A stretch of 6,232 bases of DNA, from positions 616 to 6,847 of the forward strand of contig DOVJ01000181.1 of NCBI GenBank assembly GCA_003520145.1, read 5' to 3'. The position numbers were made by a program, and so were the translations under genes. The notes under the pieces are model-generated. The model saw only the letters and a program-made list of their open reading frames with translations. It did not search any database and was not told where the DNA came from. Below, piece after piece: positions 6,083 through 6,232 of the stretch. Source of the stretch: Eubacterium sp. GTDB taxonomy: Bacteria > Bacillota > Clostridia > Lachnospirales > Lachnospiraceae. Within the stretch, counting starts at the first letter, position 1, and the number at the start of each line of letters is the position of its first letter.

Positions 6083-6232
6083 TTAAACCAAGCTTGTGTT
6101 CAAAACCACAGCTAAGATAATAAACAAAACAACCAATACTGCAGTCGCCTTCTCAAGTCTACCCTCAAGAGAACGACCCTTATTCTTTCCCCAATAAGTA
6201 TCAGCCATACCATTAATAGCGCCAGACAAACC
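6083..6232 (-). CDS. secG: Preprotein translocase subunit SecG, C-terminal part (runs off the right edge)
   Basis: The last 49 codons and TAA stop are in the window. SecG is a small membrane subunit of the SecYEG export channel that assists SecA-driven translocation. The visible part contains the conserved loop after the first membrane span, beginning GLSGAINGMADTYWGKNKGR. It continues with SLEGRLEKAT, a second membrane span (about VLVVLFIILAVVL) and the end NTSLV. The pattern GLSG...GKNKGR.LEG.LEK is typical of clostridial SecG. The start and first span are outside the window. secG next to rnr, smpB and ssrA is a common Firmicute arrangement, which supports the call. Confidence 0.93.
   Translation of the reverse strand, partial: GLSGAINGMADTYWGKNKGRSLEGRLEKATAVLVVLFIILAVVLNTSLV

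Overview
The window is a compact, one-directional stretch of a bacterial chromosome: every supported gene lies on the minus strand, so transcription runs from high to low coordinates. The order secG – rnr – smpB – ssrA, the moderately AT-rich sequence with many ATA and AGA codons, the SecG sequence, the strong Shine-Dalgarno sites and the short AT-rich intergenic gaps with intrinsic terminators all suggest a Firmicute of class Clostridia. Lachnospiraceae-like is my best guess, by pattern recognition only; no search was run.

From the right edge, in transcription order: the 3' end of secG (protein export channel subunit) with an intrinsic terminator; rnr (RNase R, 714 aa), whose ribosome binding site directly follows that terminator's T-run; smpB, overlapping the 3' end of rnr; a short spacer with a sigma-A-type promoter; ssrA (tmRNA, about 341 nt) encoding the tag ADNNLAFAA, followed by its own terminator. 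These three genes form a trans-translation and RNA quality-control module. tmRNA with SmpB rescues stalled ribosomes and tags the unfinished protein, and RNase R degrades the faulty mRNA.

The left half is a second unit of four tightly packed genes. An unrecognised single-span membrane protein of 199 aa comes first. It overlaps an OmpR-family response regulator by 8 bp, which overlaps a HAMP-containing sensor histidine kinase by 14 bp (TTG start). The start of a predicted lipoprotein follows and runs off the left edge. This looks like a translationally coupled envelope-sensing operon whose signal is unknown. No clear promoter is visible between the ssrA terminator and the first of these genes, so how the unit is transcribed is an open question.

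No mobile element, CRISPR array, tRNA or rRNA gene is visible, and no stretch over 300 bases lacks a gene. Most of the window is a conventional housekeeping region. The least explained parts are the 199-aa membrane protein, the lipoprotein, and the two terminators that sit directly against the next gene's ribosome binding site. I see no convincing new biological system.
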